Shown piece by piece: positions 45,330 through 58,228 of a DNA stretch of 64,000 nucleotides. This stretch comes from Hsuehochloa calcarea (taxonomy: Eukaryota > Streptophyta > Magnoliopsida > Poales > Poaceae): positions 6,307,517-6,371,516 of the forward strand of contig CM070598.1 in NCBI GenBank assembly GCA_036346395.1. Reading direction: 5' to 3'. Made by a program: the position numbers and the translations under genes. Within the stretch, counting starts at the first letter, position 1. Every line of letters begins with the position of its first letter. The notes beneath the pieces were generated by a model. The model did no database searches. It saw only the letters and a program-made list of their open reading frames with translations, and had not been told where the DNA came from.

Positions 45330-48300
45330 GAACAGACTAAACTCAACTAAAACTTCTTAGACCAGCACAAAAGTTCTTTAACCAGCCTTCAGTCAGACTT
45401 TTCAAGCTATCTAACTCCACTTGCTCATCTTCGTTGATCAAAATTCGTCATCGTTGTAAACATGACACAAATTTGAATATAACTTCACATAGTTGCTTAG
45501 GAAAAGTTTTCTCAATCGCCAGTTTATTTTTGATTTTCCAAAGCGTTCGGGTCAAAGCTGCAAAACTGAATAAACCAATACGTCATCTGTTAGCACCCCT
45601 ATTATCTAACCAATACCGGTGGAAATCATCTAAAGAAACCCAGGTACATTTCCCACTCCAGGATTTTTTTGACACACACCCAAGTAAATTTGGCTGAAAC
45701 ACATTGAAAAAGGATATGATTAGTATCCTAAACAAAACAACAAAGACTGTAATTTTCACTCCCTTTCCAATTCCTCAGCTTGAGTTGAGAAACAGTTGGA
45801 ATCCTGTTCTGATAAGCTTACAAAAGGAAGATTTTCACTTCTAGTGGAATCCTACACTTCCATGGCTTCTGGTTTCTCCTTAGAATAACACCCACAAAAG
45901 ACCAATCTCTGTAAAGAGATTTAACCAAAAACCTCCAATAATTCTCCAATCACCACACCACTCTGTCCTTCTCATCATTAAGCTCTACCCCATATAAATG
46001 ACTCTTCAAACTATTCCACATTTCCTCTTCCTCCCTGCCAAACTGCCTAATGAAGGTAATATTTCATTCCCCATTCTCAAAGCGATGCACACAAAGTGAC
46101 ATCGGGATTGAAATTATATTAAACAATCTGACAAATCTGATTTTCAGACGATAACTATCTAACCAAACATCTTTCCAAAACAAAATAGCCTTCACATCCC
46201 CAACCTGCTGGACACCCCCCCAATTGAACAAGGATCTAACCTTATGAAGAGATCTCCAAAATTGAGACCCTCTGAAAGACATAATGTCTATGAAATCCCC
46301 CCTATGAAAATATTTTGCTTTCAAAATCCTAAACCATAATTCATCTTTGGCCATATTTATTCTCCACAACCATTTGTATAGAAGACACTCATTCATCAGC
46401 CTAGTATTAATTACCCCCAAACCTCCAAAATCTTTTAGTCTGCACACAGCCCTCCGATTTACCATATGGTATTTGAATTTGTGACTTGCCCCTCTCCTAA
46501 AAAAATAGATCTAATGGAATCTATTTTGCTGTGGATACCCTCATTCAACCTGTAAAAATCCCTTTGTATAAATGGGAGGCTACTTAAGGAACTATTGACA
46601 AAGATCAACCTCCCTCCTAAAGATAAAATATTATTTTTCAATTTGTCCAGCCTGCTGCCCAACTTACTCATAATCATCCCTGCTGCTTTTTTATGCATCT
46701 GCCTATCCCCAATATCAATCCCTAAATAAGTCATAGGAAGTTGGCCAAGATTACATTTTAACATGTGAGAAACTCTGATAGATTCCTCTCTCTTCACCCC
46801 CAAAAATAAAAACCTCACTCTTATGATAGTTGATCTTCAAACCAGACATCCACTCAAAATAGTATAAAAGGAATTTGAGATTAAGAATGCACTTCTCTTC
46901 ACAATCAATCATATTGATAGTATCATTTGCATATTGAAGAAGATGAACACCCCCAGGGATCAAATGAGACACTACCCCTTTGATTAAACCCTTATATTGA
47001 GATTTTTCAATCAAGGTTGCTAAAGCATCGCTACTGTGTTAAAGAGCAAGTGAGACAAAGGATCCCCTTGTCTCAATCCTCTGTGAGTTGTGAAATAAGT
47101 ACTAACTACCCCATTGATATTAATACTAACCTTACCCCATTGATAGAACTCATCACCCACTTAATCCAAAGATCAGAGAAGCCTTTCCCCCATCATGACA
47201 TTTTTCAAGAAACCCCACTGAATTTTATCATAAGCTTTCTCAAAGTCTAACTTTAGAATAACTCCTCTTTTCTTAGAAATTCATAAAGAATCTCATGTCC
47301 AAAATATTTCTCCCTTTGATAAAACTATATTGAAAATCATTGATAACCCTGGATGTTATGTTGCCCAACCTGACAACCAACAACATGGTAATAATTTTAA
47401 AACTGACATTGATGAGACAGATCGGCCTAAAGTGTTTAATTGAGTTAGCCTCCTTCATTTTGGGAATCAAAGTTACCACCCCATAATTCAACCTTTTTAG
47501 ATCCAGCTTCTCCTCATTGAAATCCTTAACCAGCTCCATGAAAAAAAATTGCTTTAAAACACCCCAGAATGCCTTGTAGAAAGAAGAAGGGAAACCATCT
47601 AGCCCAAGAGCAGAATCTACATGCAAATCCTTAATGACAGATCAAACTTCTTCCTCAATAAAACTTTGAATCAAGCTTTTATTATCTGAATCTGGAAATT
47701 TACCCTCCACCTCCCAGACATTATCCTCAAGGGCTACATTTTGACCAGCTTCAAACCCAAACAAATATTTGTAAAAATGATAAATGTGATCTCTAATAGT
47801 TTCTTCCCATGTTAAACACACCCCCTCTTTTTCCATAGTAAAGATAAAAAAAACTTCCTTCTCTTACCATTGGCACAACTATGAAAGAATCTGGTATTAG
47901 AATCTCCTTGGGTAATCCACTTCACATCCCGCTCCTTTGCTGCCAATATCTTTCCTCTAAATCATAAAACTCTTCCAACTTATTTTCTTCTTTATACCTG
48001 TCAATCCACTCTTCACTACTCAAACAATTATATTCATCCTTCAAATCTAAACTATTAAGGTAATCTAAGATTGCCGTTTTGTTTTTGTTATTATGCCCAT
48101 TGAAATTAGCACCCCAGTCTCTTAAAAATTATCTGAAAGAAGCCAACCCCCTCCCCCCCCCCCAATTCCATTTGTCCAAGGAATAAACATGCTCAAGCAT
48201 CTTGCTACTGATCTCCTCCCATTTCTTGATGACCACCTCTCTAAAATTCTCCTGGCAAAACTAATTCTTCTCAAAATGAAACATTCTTGTTTTCATTGGA

Positions 48301-49007
48301 TCCTTATCCCCTAAATTCAACACAATAGGGCTATGATCAAAACCAACTCTGGTCATACTGAAAGCATAACAGAGAGGAAACTTGACTTTCGAATCAGTAG
48401 AAACCAGAATTCTATCCAAATCCACCATGATGGGACAAGTTTGCTTATTAGTCCAAGTAAATCTTGGACCACCCCTCTTGATCTCCTTCAATTTATTAGT
48501 ATCAATAAAGTCATTGAACTTACCAATCAAATAGTAATTAACACAAGAAGAGCACTTATCTTCTGCTTTCCAAATCAAGTTAAAGTCCCCACCTAAAACC
48601 AATGGAAGCATTGATCCCAGACATTTATTCTGTAATTCCTCCAGGAACTCATGAGCCCACTGATGTTGAGCAAGACCATAGACACTGACGAACTCCCAAC
48701 GAAACATTCTCCTTTTGTGTCTCACAGTCATGCTCACAAAGAATCTCCCTTGATCTCTACCCTCAATTTCCAGAGAATCCTACCTCACCCCAAAAAGGAT
48801 ACCCCGAGAATGTCCTTGTGCAGGAGTCCAATGCCACCCAAAATTAGCACCCCCTCACAAAGCTTTCAGATCTTTGATAGAAAAATATTTCTTGATAGTC
48901 TCCTGCACCCCCATAGCATCAATTTTCTCCTTAAAGATCAACTCTTTAAGCTGTCTTTTCCTAGAAGGTCTACCCAAACCTCTAATATTCGAGAAGAGAA
49001 ACTTCAT
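45330..49007 (-). pseudogene. LINE ORF2: endonuclease-reverse transcriptase
   Basis: The endonuclease opens MKFLFSNIRGLGRPSRKRQ at 49007, with VQET, LVLGGDFNLIWKAEDK, GPRFTWTNKQ and DHSPIVLNL, the APE-type catalytic motifs. RT follows: SALGLDGFPSSFYKAFW, VVTLIPKMKEANSIKHFRPI, SFIKGRNI, then a catalytic LLQYANDTI (FADD/YADD-type box, one D changed to N), GLKINYHKSEVFIFG and LPMTYLGIDIG. The C-terminal zf-RVT region has KAILFWKDVWLDS and a degenerate zinc-binding end. At least five frame breaks are visible. Confidence 0.85.
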
Positions 49008-49659
49008 GTATTACACTTTTTATAAAAAATCTTATCAATTTTCAGCTTTCCTTTACATATTTTGATCAACCTAAACCCCACAGCACCCCTGCAACATTAC
49101 TAATCACACTCATATCAACCTCCTCCCCTCTAGCAACCCCCTCATCTACTATATCTTTTTCCTGCTCAGACTTTGATTTTAAATCAGATTATGCTATAAC
49201 CATAGTAGCTCTGACCATCTATTGAGCCTGCATGGCTGATGCCACTTCCTTAGCACTCATAGACTGAGTGCCTACAATAACACCACAGGAAGAAGCTACT
49301 TCTTCTAAATAATTAACAAGAGTATCATTAAGAATGGTAAAAGAATTAGTTACAATCTTACCTTGGGTGTTTGATTTTAAATGGATTTCAACAATGAAGC
49401 TTTCTCCTACATTGGAATGCCTTGGTCTTGGAATTTATAGCTTTTCCTTGTTGCCACTTGAGGTTCTTTGAACTTACTTTTGCCACCCTTTATTTTAGAA
49501 ATAATCCACTCTTGACAAACCTCTCCACCTTAGGAAGGATAAAAGTATCTCTCCCACTTCCTCGCACTAGCAATGTGTGCCAAATCTCTTCTCTTGATTC
49601 TGTCCACCCCAATTATCAACCTTAGCTTGAAAGAAACCCCTTTAACCAACTCATTCTGG

Positions 49660-51903
49660 CAATGACTATCAACAGATCTCTTGTAAGATGTTATATTCTT
49701 GATTAACTACTTTGGAATCCCTCAGAGACTCTTCCTTTTTGACAGGAGACTTAAGACTTGGCCGTAAAGCAGCACCCAACAAAGTAGGCTCCTCTCTAGT
49801 ATGAAATACTATAGCATCTAAAGGAATCTGCAAGTTGTCTTGATCTGATTCTGGAGACACCCCAACCAGCTGACCAGGAAGATCAAGCTCACAGCCCCTC
49901 ATTGTATCATCCCCTCCTTCAGTAGAAGATCTTGCTATTTCCATGTTTTCAGGAAAACTAAAAGCCAGAGGCATGACTGACATTGCTAGATTCTTAGAAT
50001 TAAACATCATACTATTAGTACGCACTTCATCCTCTTCAGAATCTAGCTCTTTCTGCTGTTTACTTCTATTTTTGTTAGAACCACCCCCACTCTTTTGGTC
50101 AGATGATTGATTAGTATCTCCACCAAATTTCACAGGCATCTTTTCCCATTCAGTTTTGTGGTTACTCCCATTAGATTCTTCTTCCTCATCCTCATCTTTT
50201 CTATGATCATGTAGCTTGTGCCTGGCATCACAAGTAGGAGCTCCTTTCTTCACTGTCACACCCCCTTCAGCTTCAAATTTAATCTCATACCCCACTGAGT
50301 TAATGAAAATCTCAACATAGCAATTAATGTTAGAGGGCTCCCTACTAAAACTTTAACTCTAACAAGGTGAACCCTCGTTGAGTTAATTTCATCCACTTCC
50401 AACGGTTCACCCACTGTGCTAGCAATATCTTTCATTATTTTGACAATTTTTCTTTGGAATGGGAATACCAAAAAATTTACCCAAGTTATTGCAAGGACAA
50501 AGGAGGCTTAAGGATCCAGATAATATTTATCTGCATTAGCTTTAATATAATGAAGAGCCAACTCCACTCCCCTTGCTTTAGACCAAGTATCCAACATCTC
50601 CTTAGTTGAGAAAACCACAACATATTCACACTCGGAGAGCTTCCTAAACTTCCAATCCCAATTAGCTTTGATAAGATGTTTTAATTCAACTTCAATTTTC
50701 TAAACAGAGGCCACCCCTCCTTAATGCTAACAACCTCTGTTGCAACTTGCTATTATGAAAGTTGCAATCTAGGAACTTGGAGGCTATAGAACCCTTGACC
50801 AGGAATCCCAAACCCAAAAAACTTTAACCCTTGATTTCTCTTGTCATCAAGGCACCCATAGGTCATATGTACAATTTTTTTTGCATTTATAACACACCAG
50901 AGGATTAGTGCATCTGGCCTGGTGGTGACCTACTGGTAAGCAATGAAAATAGGTTCCTTGATCCTCACATCTAAGCACCCCCAGAATTTGTTCCGATATA
51001 ACCCCATCCCTTTTTCAGATCTTCCCCTTTACTAGCACACCCTGAAACATCCCAATTAGCCGCATATCTAGTGTGGTCAAAACTGGGATTCCCCCCTCTT
51101 CCCCCAAATCCACCCCTAAAACCACCTCTCAGACTATCATCTCGGGCAAATCCCCTTCTCTATTTGGGTTCTCTTTACGAATATCATCCTTCTGCCCCTT
51201 GAACCAAGTAGAAATCTCTCTCTAAATCCCCAGAAAACGAGAATCAACTCTAGATCTATCCAGATCCTAGAAACCAAATTGCATACCTGATTTTGGAGAC
51301 CCCTTGATGATCGTGAAGCCTTCTTTTCTGCTCTTGATCTCTATGAAGCTTATCCCTTAGTTCATCTTCACCCATCAAATCATCTTCATCCATCCACTCA
51401 TCGGGAGCACTCCTTTTTCCCCCAACCCAATTACGACCTCTACCCTCGAATCGATGGGGAAATCAACCTCTACCTCGATCCATCACCTCACCCCTCACAA
51501 CTTCAGCAAAGGATGTATGTAGCGGCAGAGGATCCCGAATCCTCTTGACAACCTGAGCCCTTGCCCTCCAACGACGCACTTCGCCACTACTTGCAAGAAA
51601 CCCTAGCTCGCCAACACACGCACACTTAGGAATCCACCGCCACGATACGCTCAGGATTCGACACCAGGAGTGAGCAAAAATATCAGAGAGGTTTGTACCA
51701 AATCGATGGGCCATCCCAATACTACTCCGCACCTGACATGCGTTAGCCTGCTCCATTGATCCATGGCGCCCTACTTCTGCAGCCTCGCTCGAACCTTCCC
51801 TGGGCTGGAGATCGTTCGATGCCCGCTTCGATATGTCCTTGGCATGGGGAGACGAACGAGGGATCGAACCTCTTGCATGGCTTCTTCGAGAAGACTCCTC
51901 CAT
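49660..51903 (-). pseudogene. LINE ORF1 (DUF4283/zinc-knuckle gag-like)
   Basis: It starts MEESSRRSHARGSIPRSS at 51903 and includes LHTSFAEVVRGEVMDRGRG. A degenerate knuckle near 50880-50960 (FHCLPVGHHQARCTNPLVCYK) and a VGEPLEVDEINSTR segment (50256-50471) are followed by an acidic, serine-rich C-terminal region (49669-50295). This is the ORF1 layout of plant L1 elements, an RNA-binding chaperone-like protein. Stops separate the blocks. Confidence 0.65.
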
Positions 51904-52013
51904 CTTTTAGAGGATTTTTATTACCCGGATGAGATCGAGACTAGTATAGGTTGACCCACATGTGAGGACGTCGCTTGCAGCCGTCCCATCGATGGACGAT
52001 GCAAATCCCTGGT

Positions 52014-52630
52014 CAGTTGCATGCACCGACCAGTTCACTTAAAAGATTAATCTTTTGAGCAAAGATAGTCAATTCATTTATACTTCAATAATCTCCTCAC
52101 GTGTAGACTTCATCGTGGAATAGAAATGGAGTGCAATTATTATTATTTTATTACATCAGCCGAGTCTTGAGCTCAAGACCTCTTGGCTATGATACCGTAT
52201 TAGGTTTCACACACCAACCAATTAAGCTTTTGCTGATGAGGAATGGACAATATACTTCAACACTCCCCCTCGCATCTAGGCTCCTCCAAGCCTAAGACGC
52301 GAGCTAGAAGTAGGCCATAAATATTTTTTTACAATATTGTGTTAGCCGGGTCTTGAACTCAAGACAACTAGGCTCTGATACCATATTTAGTTGCACGCAT
52401 CAATCAATTCACTCAAAAGCTTAAGCTGACGAGGAAATGTGAGTGATTCACTTATATTTCAACACTCCCCTCACGTGTAGGTTTTCTCAGGCGTAAAACT
52501 TGGAATAAAAATGGATTTCAATTATTATTTTTTAATTACGTCAGCCGGGTCTTGAACTCAAGACCTCGACTCCGATACCATATTAAGACGCATGCACAAA
52601 TCAATTTATCTAAAAGTTTAAGCATGTGTG
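52014..52630 (-). repeat. Three direct SINE-like units in tandem
   Basis: Units of about 190-200 bp begin at about 52014, 52207 and 52393, with the start of a fourth near 52589. Each contains 'tcaacactcccctcacg'-like sequence and ends (minus strand) with TGGTATCAGAGC-like and GAGTTCAAGACCCGGC, which resemble pol III A and B boxes of a tRNA-derived SINE (copies at 52156-52203, 52341-52390 and 52541-52586). The order on the minus strand is A box then B box, as in a SINE head. Confidence 0.65.
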
Positions 52631-53840
52631 AATTTGTTGGTACACGCAACTCAATAATCCTATCCCGTTCGTTCGTTGTTAAGCTGGTTGGACGGTTAAG
52701 AGGGTGTGGTCCGAAAAGAGAAAGGTAATGTATGCCGACATTCATACTCCTATAGAGAGAGCATTACGAGTGGAATTTTTGGCAGATACAACGCTTTTTA
52801 ATCGCGTATTTGCGGCTCTGAAAATGGCGATGACGTATTTGCACATTTGGCGCATTAACACCACCATGCACCAGCCAATTAGTGTGGCAATTAGTTAGGG
52901 CTTAATTAGTTAGTTAGGTTAGTTAATTAGTTAGGTTAGTTAGTTTAGTTAGTGTTAGGCTGGAATTCGGAGGAATTTAAAAATATTGCAAATGAGTCCA
53001 AAAAAATATGAATTTTTTGTGGAGCCTCCCGACACTGTGTAATTACTTGTGTAAATTTTTATAATTTTATTTGTTCAGAATTGTTATTGCTATTTCGTAT
53101 AAGTGTCATGTTCGTATGAATCAATAAATGTAGAAAATAAGCACCAAAAATTATAAATTTTATTTTGAAGGTTCTTCACACGGTGGACTTGATGGTGCAA
53201 TGTTTCGGCAATTTTATATGTGTTCTGGTAATTTAGGATTTAGGTCATAAAAATTTTGATTTTAGGTTTCAGAAATTAGGGTTTCATGATTTCATGTGAC
53301 TTTGAATGTATAAAAAAACTGCATTGTAACTCCATTGGAGATGTCGATATACAATATGGCGCTGGAGTACACACGTAACAACGAAAATATGTGTACAAAT
53401 ATAGCAAAACAAAATATGAATACAAATATACCCAAACATAATTGCATAACACGGGATATACCAAAGTCTAGATAAGTTTGTGCATGAACCGGGATGAAGG
53501 AGGAGGGGTATTATCACATGTAACTCGATCAAATAGGATACTCTCTGTTTATTTATCTGTTTAATGTGGATGATGTTCTTTAATACTGTATTATAAGACA
53601 GGATAGATAAGGTTGTGCATTAACCAACTGAAGGAAATACGTGGTATGCAGATCATAAAATAATGTATTGTAACCTTCGACTCATGTGCTTCCAAGGCTA
53701 CGGACATCGTTATATGATCTCGCACGCACACATTTTCCTCGCTTGGTTCATGCACAATCTTATGTAGCTCGTGGTACAATCTGATCATCCACAAAAAGCG
53801 ATAATTTGACAAAGAGTGTCCTATTTAATGATATGTGCAA

Positions 53841-54249
53841 CTAGTCTCCGCGGCGCCATAACGAGTGCCCCTTGTCTCGAGGCTGCCCATGGTGGTGGTG
53901 AGTGCAGAAGTTGTCTATATCTTGCGATTTCATGATGTAAGTGGATCGTACAGTAAGAAATGTAACAAGGATGCAAATTCTATATAACTCACGTCTTTCA
54001 TACGGAGTGCGCCCAGTCGGCCTGATACGCTTCGACGTTGGCCGGTCTCGGTCGAAGGAGGCTTCCCCTTCCCCTTGTCGCTGGACTCTCCATGTCGGGT
54101 TGGTGTGTTGGAGTCGTCCATATCCTGCGATTCCATGATGTAAGTGCACCGTACACTGAAAAATCTTGGTATTGTAGATGTTTCCTCTTCTGCACAAGCC
54201 ACTTGTGCTTCTGGGTATCGTAGAATTTTGCACTATACATAACAAACAA
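53841..54249 (-). pseudogene. GRF/tandem-exon gene copy C, finger deleted
   Basis: Minus strand: an N-terminal KFYDTQKHKWLVQKRKHLQY segment, matching copy A's NFYAKILQKRKWLAERAK, jumps directly into an intron end and the first tail exon. That exon has QDMDDSNTPTRHGESSDKGK, TETGQRRSVSGRLGALRM and a GTGAGTT donor. A second tail exon follows (QDIDNFCTHHHHGQPRDKG) and ends at a stop at 53841, the same place as in copy B. Both halves of the GRF finger are missing. Confidence 0.65.
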
Positions 54250-54363
54250 GACGAAAAAACATTACATTACGACACCGGACGAGCTGGGTCTGTTGGGACA
54301 ATCCTTCATTGAGTGCCCAGGGTTAGACCGGTGCACTCGGTACATACGACTAATGGACAAGGC

Positions 54364-55136
54364 TTACCGTGCTATAGTTTGTTGCACGACCACCTTGTCC
54401 GGGAAGTGTTGCCAAACCAAGAAGGTGTCGGTTTCAAACCCCCACTGGGAGCCTTCTTCTTGTGGCAGTACGAGCAAACGCACCGCAATATCATCAAGTC
54501 TCGATGCCACATAAGGACCACCAGCTTGGTGTTCGTCCTCGTTGGTACCATCCGAGCTTGGGTCGGTGTCCTCGTCGGACTCCAACCCGAGAGGCTCATC
54601 CGGTAGATACTCGTGGCAGTCAATGAGTGCCGACCACCATGTTTCCGCCCCCTCATTTGGCACAAAATTAGGCACGGGACTTCTCTCTAAGGCAGCACAT
54701 TCGTGCTGCCATCTTTGGGCTTGGGCTGCGTTTGCCCGCTTGTAGAGGCCCTAGCATCATCAGAGTTCCCCGGCGGCCTACATACGTAATTCACATACAC
54801 CATAGGTTTCCTGTGAATGTCCGCCTCGGGCTGGGAGATAATCTCCATGTACTGCCTCCATGTTATGCTTCCATTCACCTTGACGAGCTCCCACACATAA
54901 TTCGTGCAGGTGATCGCCTCGATCATTACTTTCTTCGTCGTTGGCTCCGTGACAAACTCCCTCTGGATGCAGCTTTGCAGCTCGTGAATATTCATCACGT
55001 GGAGCCCCTCTGCTCGGACCACCTTGTACTGGCATCTCAACAGGTCCAACCCATCGGGTCCGGCCCGTGCGAGACCATCGCCGTAAAACACAAAAAGTCT
55101 TGCATGTTCAAAAATACTTAGAGCCACAACAACCAC
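54364..55136 (-). pseudogene. MULE transposase N-terminal region
   Basis: The sequence FVFYGDGLARAGPDGLDLLR, with LHVMNIHELQSCIQREF and WELVKVNGSITWRQYMEIIS, matches the N-terminal block of MuDR-type transposases (FYGDG..R.GP.GVDL). The following frame (54675-54364) has GFETDTFLVWQHFPDKVVVQ, the start of the MuDR domain. The DDE catalytic core, SWIM zinc finger and C-terminus are absent. It is followed on the same strand by GRF copy C. Confidence 0.7.
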
Positions 55137-55720
55137 TAAATAATTACGAATGAGTTATCTCTAACTAATTATTACTTAACTAATTATGACTGATTAATTA
55201 TCACTACATAAATTACTGGAAGTTCATTTCCACTAATCATTTCTGCAAACAACAATTTACGACTTATCCATTAAAAAATTATCAGTACTTCATTTCCACT
55301 TATTCAATATGTCGTAACGATGACTACTAAACTAATTATAACAAATTAATTACCACTAAACTAATTCATTACTAGTGAACTAACTAATTACGATTAAATA
55401 ATTACATCTAAACTAACTAATTATGATTGATTAATTACCAATACTCATTTCCACTTACTTACTATGCCGTAATGATGACTATTAAACTAATTACGAATAA
55501 TTAATTACCACTAAACTAATTCATTACTAGTGAACTAATTAATTATGACTAATTAATTGCCCCTAAATTATCTAATTACAACTAGTGACTAAGACCGACA
55601 AATTACGACTATGGTAATAGTGGCCAAAGCATCCGATAAATTATCTACCCTTTGAAAGTAATCAATCAAGGCCGAGCGCCAAACGACGAGAAGCAAGAAA
55701 ACAGTTAACCTCCCAATAAA
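55137..55720 (-). other. AATTA-rich spacer, probable 5'-UTR intron
   Basis: A long run of 'taattacga / actaattaatta' variants lies between the transposase exon and an upstream leader with TATA-like CGGCTATAAATACTG at about 55812-55826 (minus strand). The same architecture precedes the plant-mobile-domain gene (21400-22065). Confidence 0.5.
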
Positions 55721-56324
55721 AGTAATTATGTTACGTTTTCTAAGTTCTCAGTGACGATCGCAAGAACAAGAATCGAAACGCAAATGAGATAAGCGAAAAG
55801 TGGGTGCCAGAGTTCAGTATTTATAGCCGAGCGGAGGAGGAGTCGCGACGTTGGCGCCGGGAATTCCGTAAGCGTTTGCGCTGGAATTTCTGGATGAGGC
55901 GACAAATGTGTGGAGAAAGGAGGAGGGACGGTGGGAAAGATGGCCACCGCGAGGTTTTTTAATTCTCTGCAGAACTGTCTAGGTCTATGGCGGGTGTGGC
56001 GGGCTGGAGGGGGTGTGAGTCAGGAGGGTGTTGCGAGAACAATTCTGAACGAATAAAATTATGAAAAATTTACACAAGCATGTACACGGTATCGACAGAC
56101 TCCAAAATAAAATTCATAATTTTTTGAACTCATTTACAATATTTTTAAATTTGTTCAAATTTCAGCCTAATACTAAATAACCTAACCAACTACATAAGCC
56201 CTAACTAACTACCACACTAATTAGCTGGCTGATGCATGGCCACCGTGCGCCAGCGGCTAAGGTGGCGGCTAGGGGCTGGGGTGGTGAGCACGCGACGGCA
56301 ACATCTATGTTGGTGCACGTTGGC

Positions 56325-56401
56325 CGTGCGCCAACGCCACGTGTTGTGATATCCGGCGTTCTCAACGTGCGCCAACACCATGTATTGTGATATCCGGCGT
56401 T
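56325..56401. repeat. 41-bp tandem repeat, two copies
   Basis: 'cgtgcgccaac' begins at 56325 and 56366, and both copies continue to 'gtgatatccggcgtt'. It sits just outside the recognised right TIR of the MULE. Confidence 0.8.
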
Positions 56402-58194
56402 GGTACACGGTGGCCATATGCCAGCGGTTTTAAATCTGCAAATACAATATCATCGTGATTATGTCCGTAATACGCAATGAAAAAATGGTGTATCTATCAA
56501 AAATTCTTGCGAGTGAATGACATAATACTCCAAGCGCCATACATACACATACGGAGAAGGTTCGCAAATAATGTTGACGGCGACGTACAGGGCCGTGCAG
56601 ACAACCATTGCTGTGCGAGCCAGAGCAGGTGATCGCTACTGCGTCTGCTATGTAATGTCCTTCTGCCCAACTTAGCAGCAGCAACCGTCTTGGGTTTACC
56701 TCGTGGTCAGCCTAGCTGGCTGACGGTGACACGGTGGACGGGGAGGGACACGGGAACCCGAGTAGGGTGTAAACCGAATACTATTTGAATAGTAATTTTT
56801 TATTTATATTTATATTTTCTAAATAAGAAAATAAATACATATATAAATATTTACGAATCGAGTGTTGTAACGAATGCGAACACGAATCGAATACCTACTC
56901 AATTCAGTTATATTCGGATTTCCTCGTAACTTATGTAATGGTAAAATATTTATGATAGTTTATCCTCGTACATAACAGGCTTAATCACTCTAGATTATCA
57001 ATTTCACTTAAAAGCATGAATTCACATTAAACTAAAAATACTCATCCAACTAATTAGCCATACTACAATAAAATATGAATATTATTTTATCGAATTCAAA
57101 TATGAATATAAATAATGCAGATAAAATAACATTTCGAATGCAAAAGTCCATACTATATTTGTATTCATATTTTTTTAATACGAATAGGGGATAAATTGTT
57201 AATCGGATGGAAAAATCTAAAACATATTTGTATCCTATCGAATACGATAGTCGAATAAAATAGATAATTTGTATCCGACTGCCTGTGAGCTACGCAAGGT
57301 GAAGGTACGAATGCCGCGGCACGCTACCCTTGGTAAATAATAATGGGCCACCGCCGCCTGTATCTCCCGAGTTCTTGCGACACAAATATGCAAATCTGAC
57401 GCGCACTCACCGAACAAGATGGGCTTTGCTTGGTTCCGACACTGCAACCTCTTGTATCCTTGTATGTAGGGGTGCAAACGGAGCTGATAGTTCTCGTCTG
57501 ATCGATCGACCAACCAAAAGCTCGTTGAGCGGATACGTGATAGAAAAATGGGTATCCGACATTATCTGTGTCCGACTCTACGGGAAAAAAATGGAATATG
57601 ATACAGAAATAGCGGCATATGTTCGTATGTCAGGTGGTATAAGGAAAGTCTGTTGTGACTTCACTTAGGAACAATATAACAGATAGATGGGTTGTTGTAT
57701 CTGAGTAGGCAGAGATCTTGAGTGTTTTCCTTCGATATCTCAAATGATTAGTCTCTCGTGTTCGTTTTAAGTGCACTCTTCATGTCAAATGGCATGTGTA
57801 GGGGTGTAAAAAAAGTAGATAATTTTTATTTAGCCGAAGGCTTACGAAGCAAATACAAAATAGAGAAATAAGTATTTGACACTGTTATTGTCCGACTACA
57901 ACTCCATATAAAAATACAAAATATGATTTTAAAAAAAGTAAGCGATATGCGTCCCCTTACTTGCATGCCTCCCCCCTCTCTCCCTCTATGTCTGTGCAGC
58001 TGTTTGATTCTCTGTGGCGCAAGCAATGTTGGTGAAGGAAAAAAAAAAAGATGGCTTAATTAGTTGGTCTTGTCATCTAGCGGCGCCAACACCGCGACGA
58101 GGGGATCTCTCTTTCGTACTGTTTTTCCTTTGAATATAAGCAACATATTTGATGGTAGATGGGTCGGATACTCCTGTAGCTTGCGTTGCACCTG

Positions 58195-58198
<4 letters not shown>
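56402..58198. other. hAT-like scraps and unassigned sequence
   Basis: Three short 'taggggtgYaaac' or 'tagggtgtaaacc' motifs (about 56764, 57468 and 57799), each followed by tracts of 'gaatac', 'ggatac' or 'cgaataaaat', suggest remnants of small hAT-type elements. No gene is supported; frames at 57235-57668 are in these tracts. Confidence 0.35.

Positions 58199-58226
<28 letters not shown>
58199..58226. repeat. (CT)n microsatellite
   Basis: Fourteen CT units. Confidence 0.95.

Positions 58227-58228
<2 letters not shown>

Larger units (their letters stand above)
45118..51950 (-). mobile_element. L1-type LINE (non-LTR retrotransposon), nearly full length
   Basis: Minus strand order: short 5' leader, ORF1 (51903 to about 49660), ORF2 with endonuclease, reverse transcriptase and zf-RVT (49007 to about 45330), then a 3' end near 45118. 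No clear poly(A) (poly(T) on +) or target duplication could be fixed by eye, so the ends are approximate. Multiple stops and frameshifts make it inactive. Confidence 0.85.
52849..56268. mobile_element. MULE with ~240-bp terminal inverted repeats
   Basis: Left (52849-53088) and right (56034-56268) arms are inverted copies at roughly 80 percent by eye, including 'ccagccaattagtgtgg' / 'ccacactaattagctgg' and 'aaaaatattgcaaatgag' / 'ctcatttacaatattttt'. Long TIRs and a MULE transposase N-terminus inside identify a Mutator-like element. The true ends may extend somewhat further (to about 52790 and 56420). The interior is deleted and carries GRF copy C. Confidence 0.8.
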
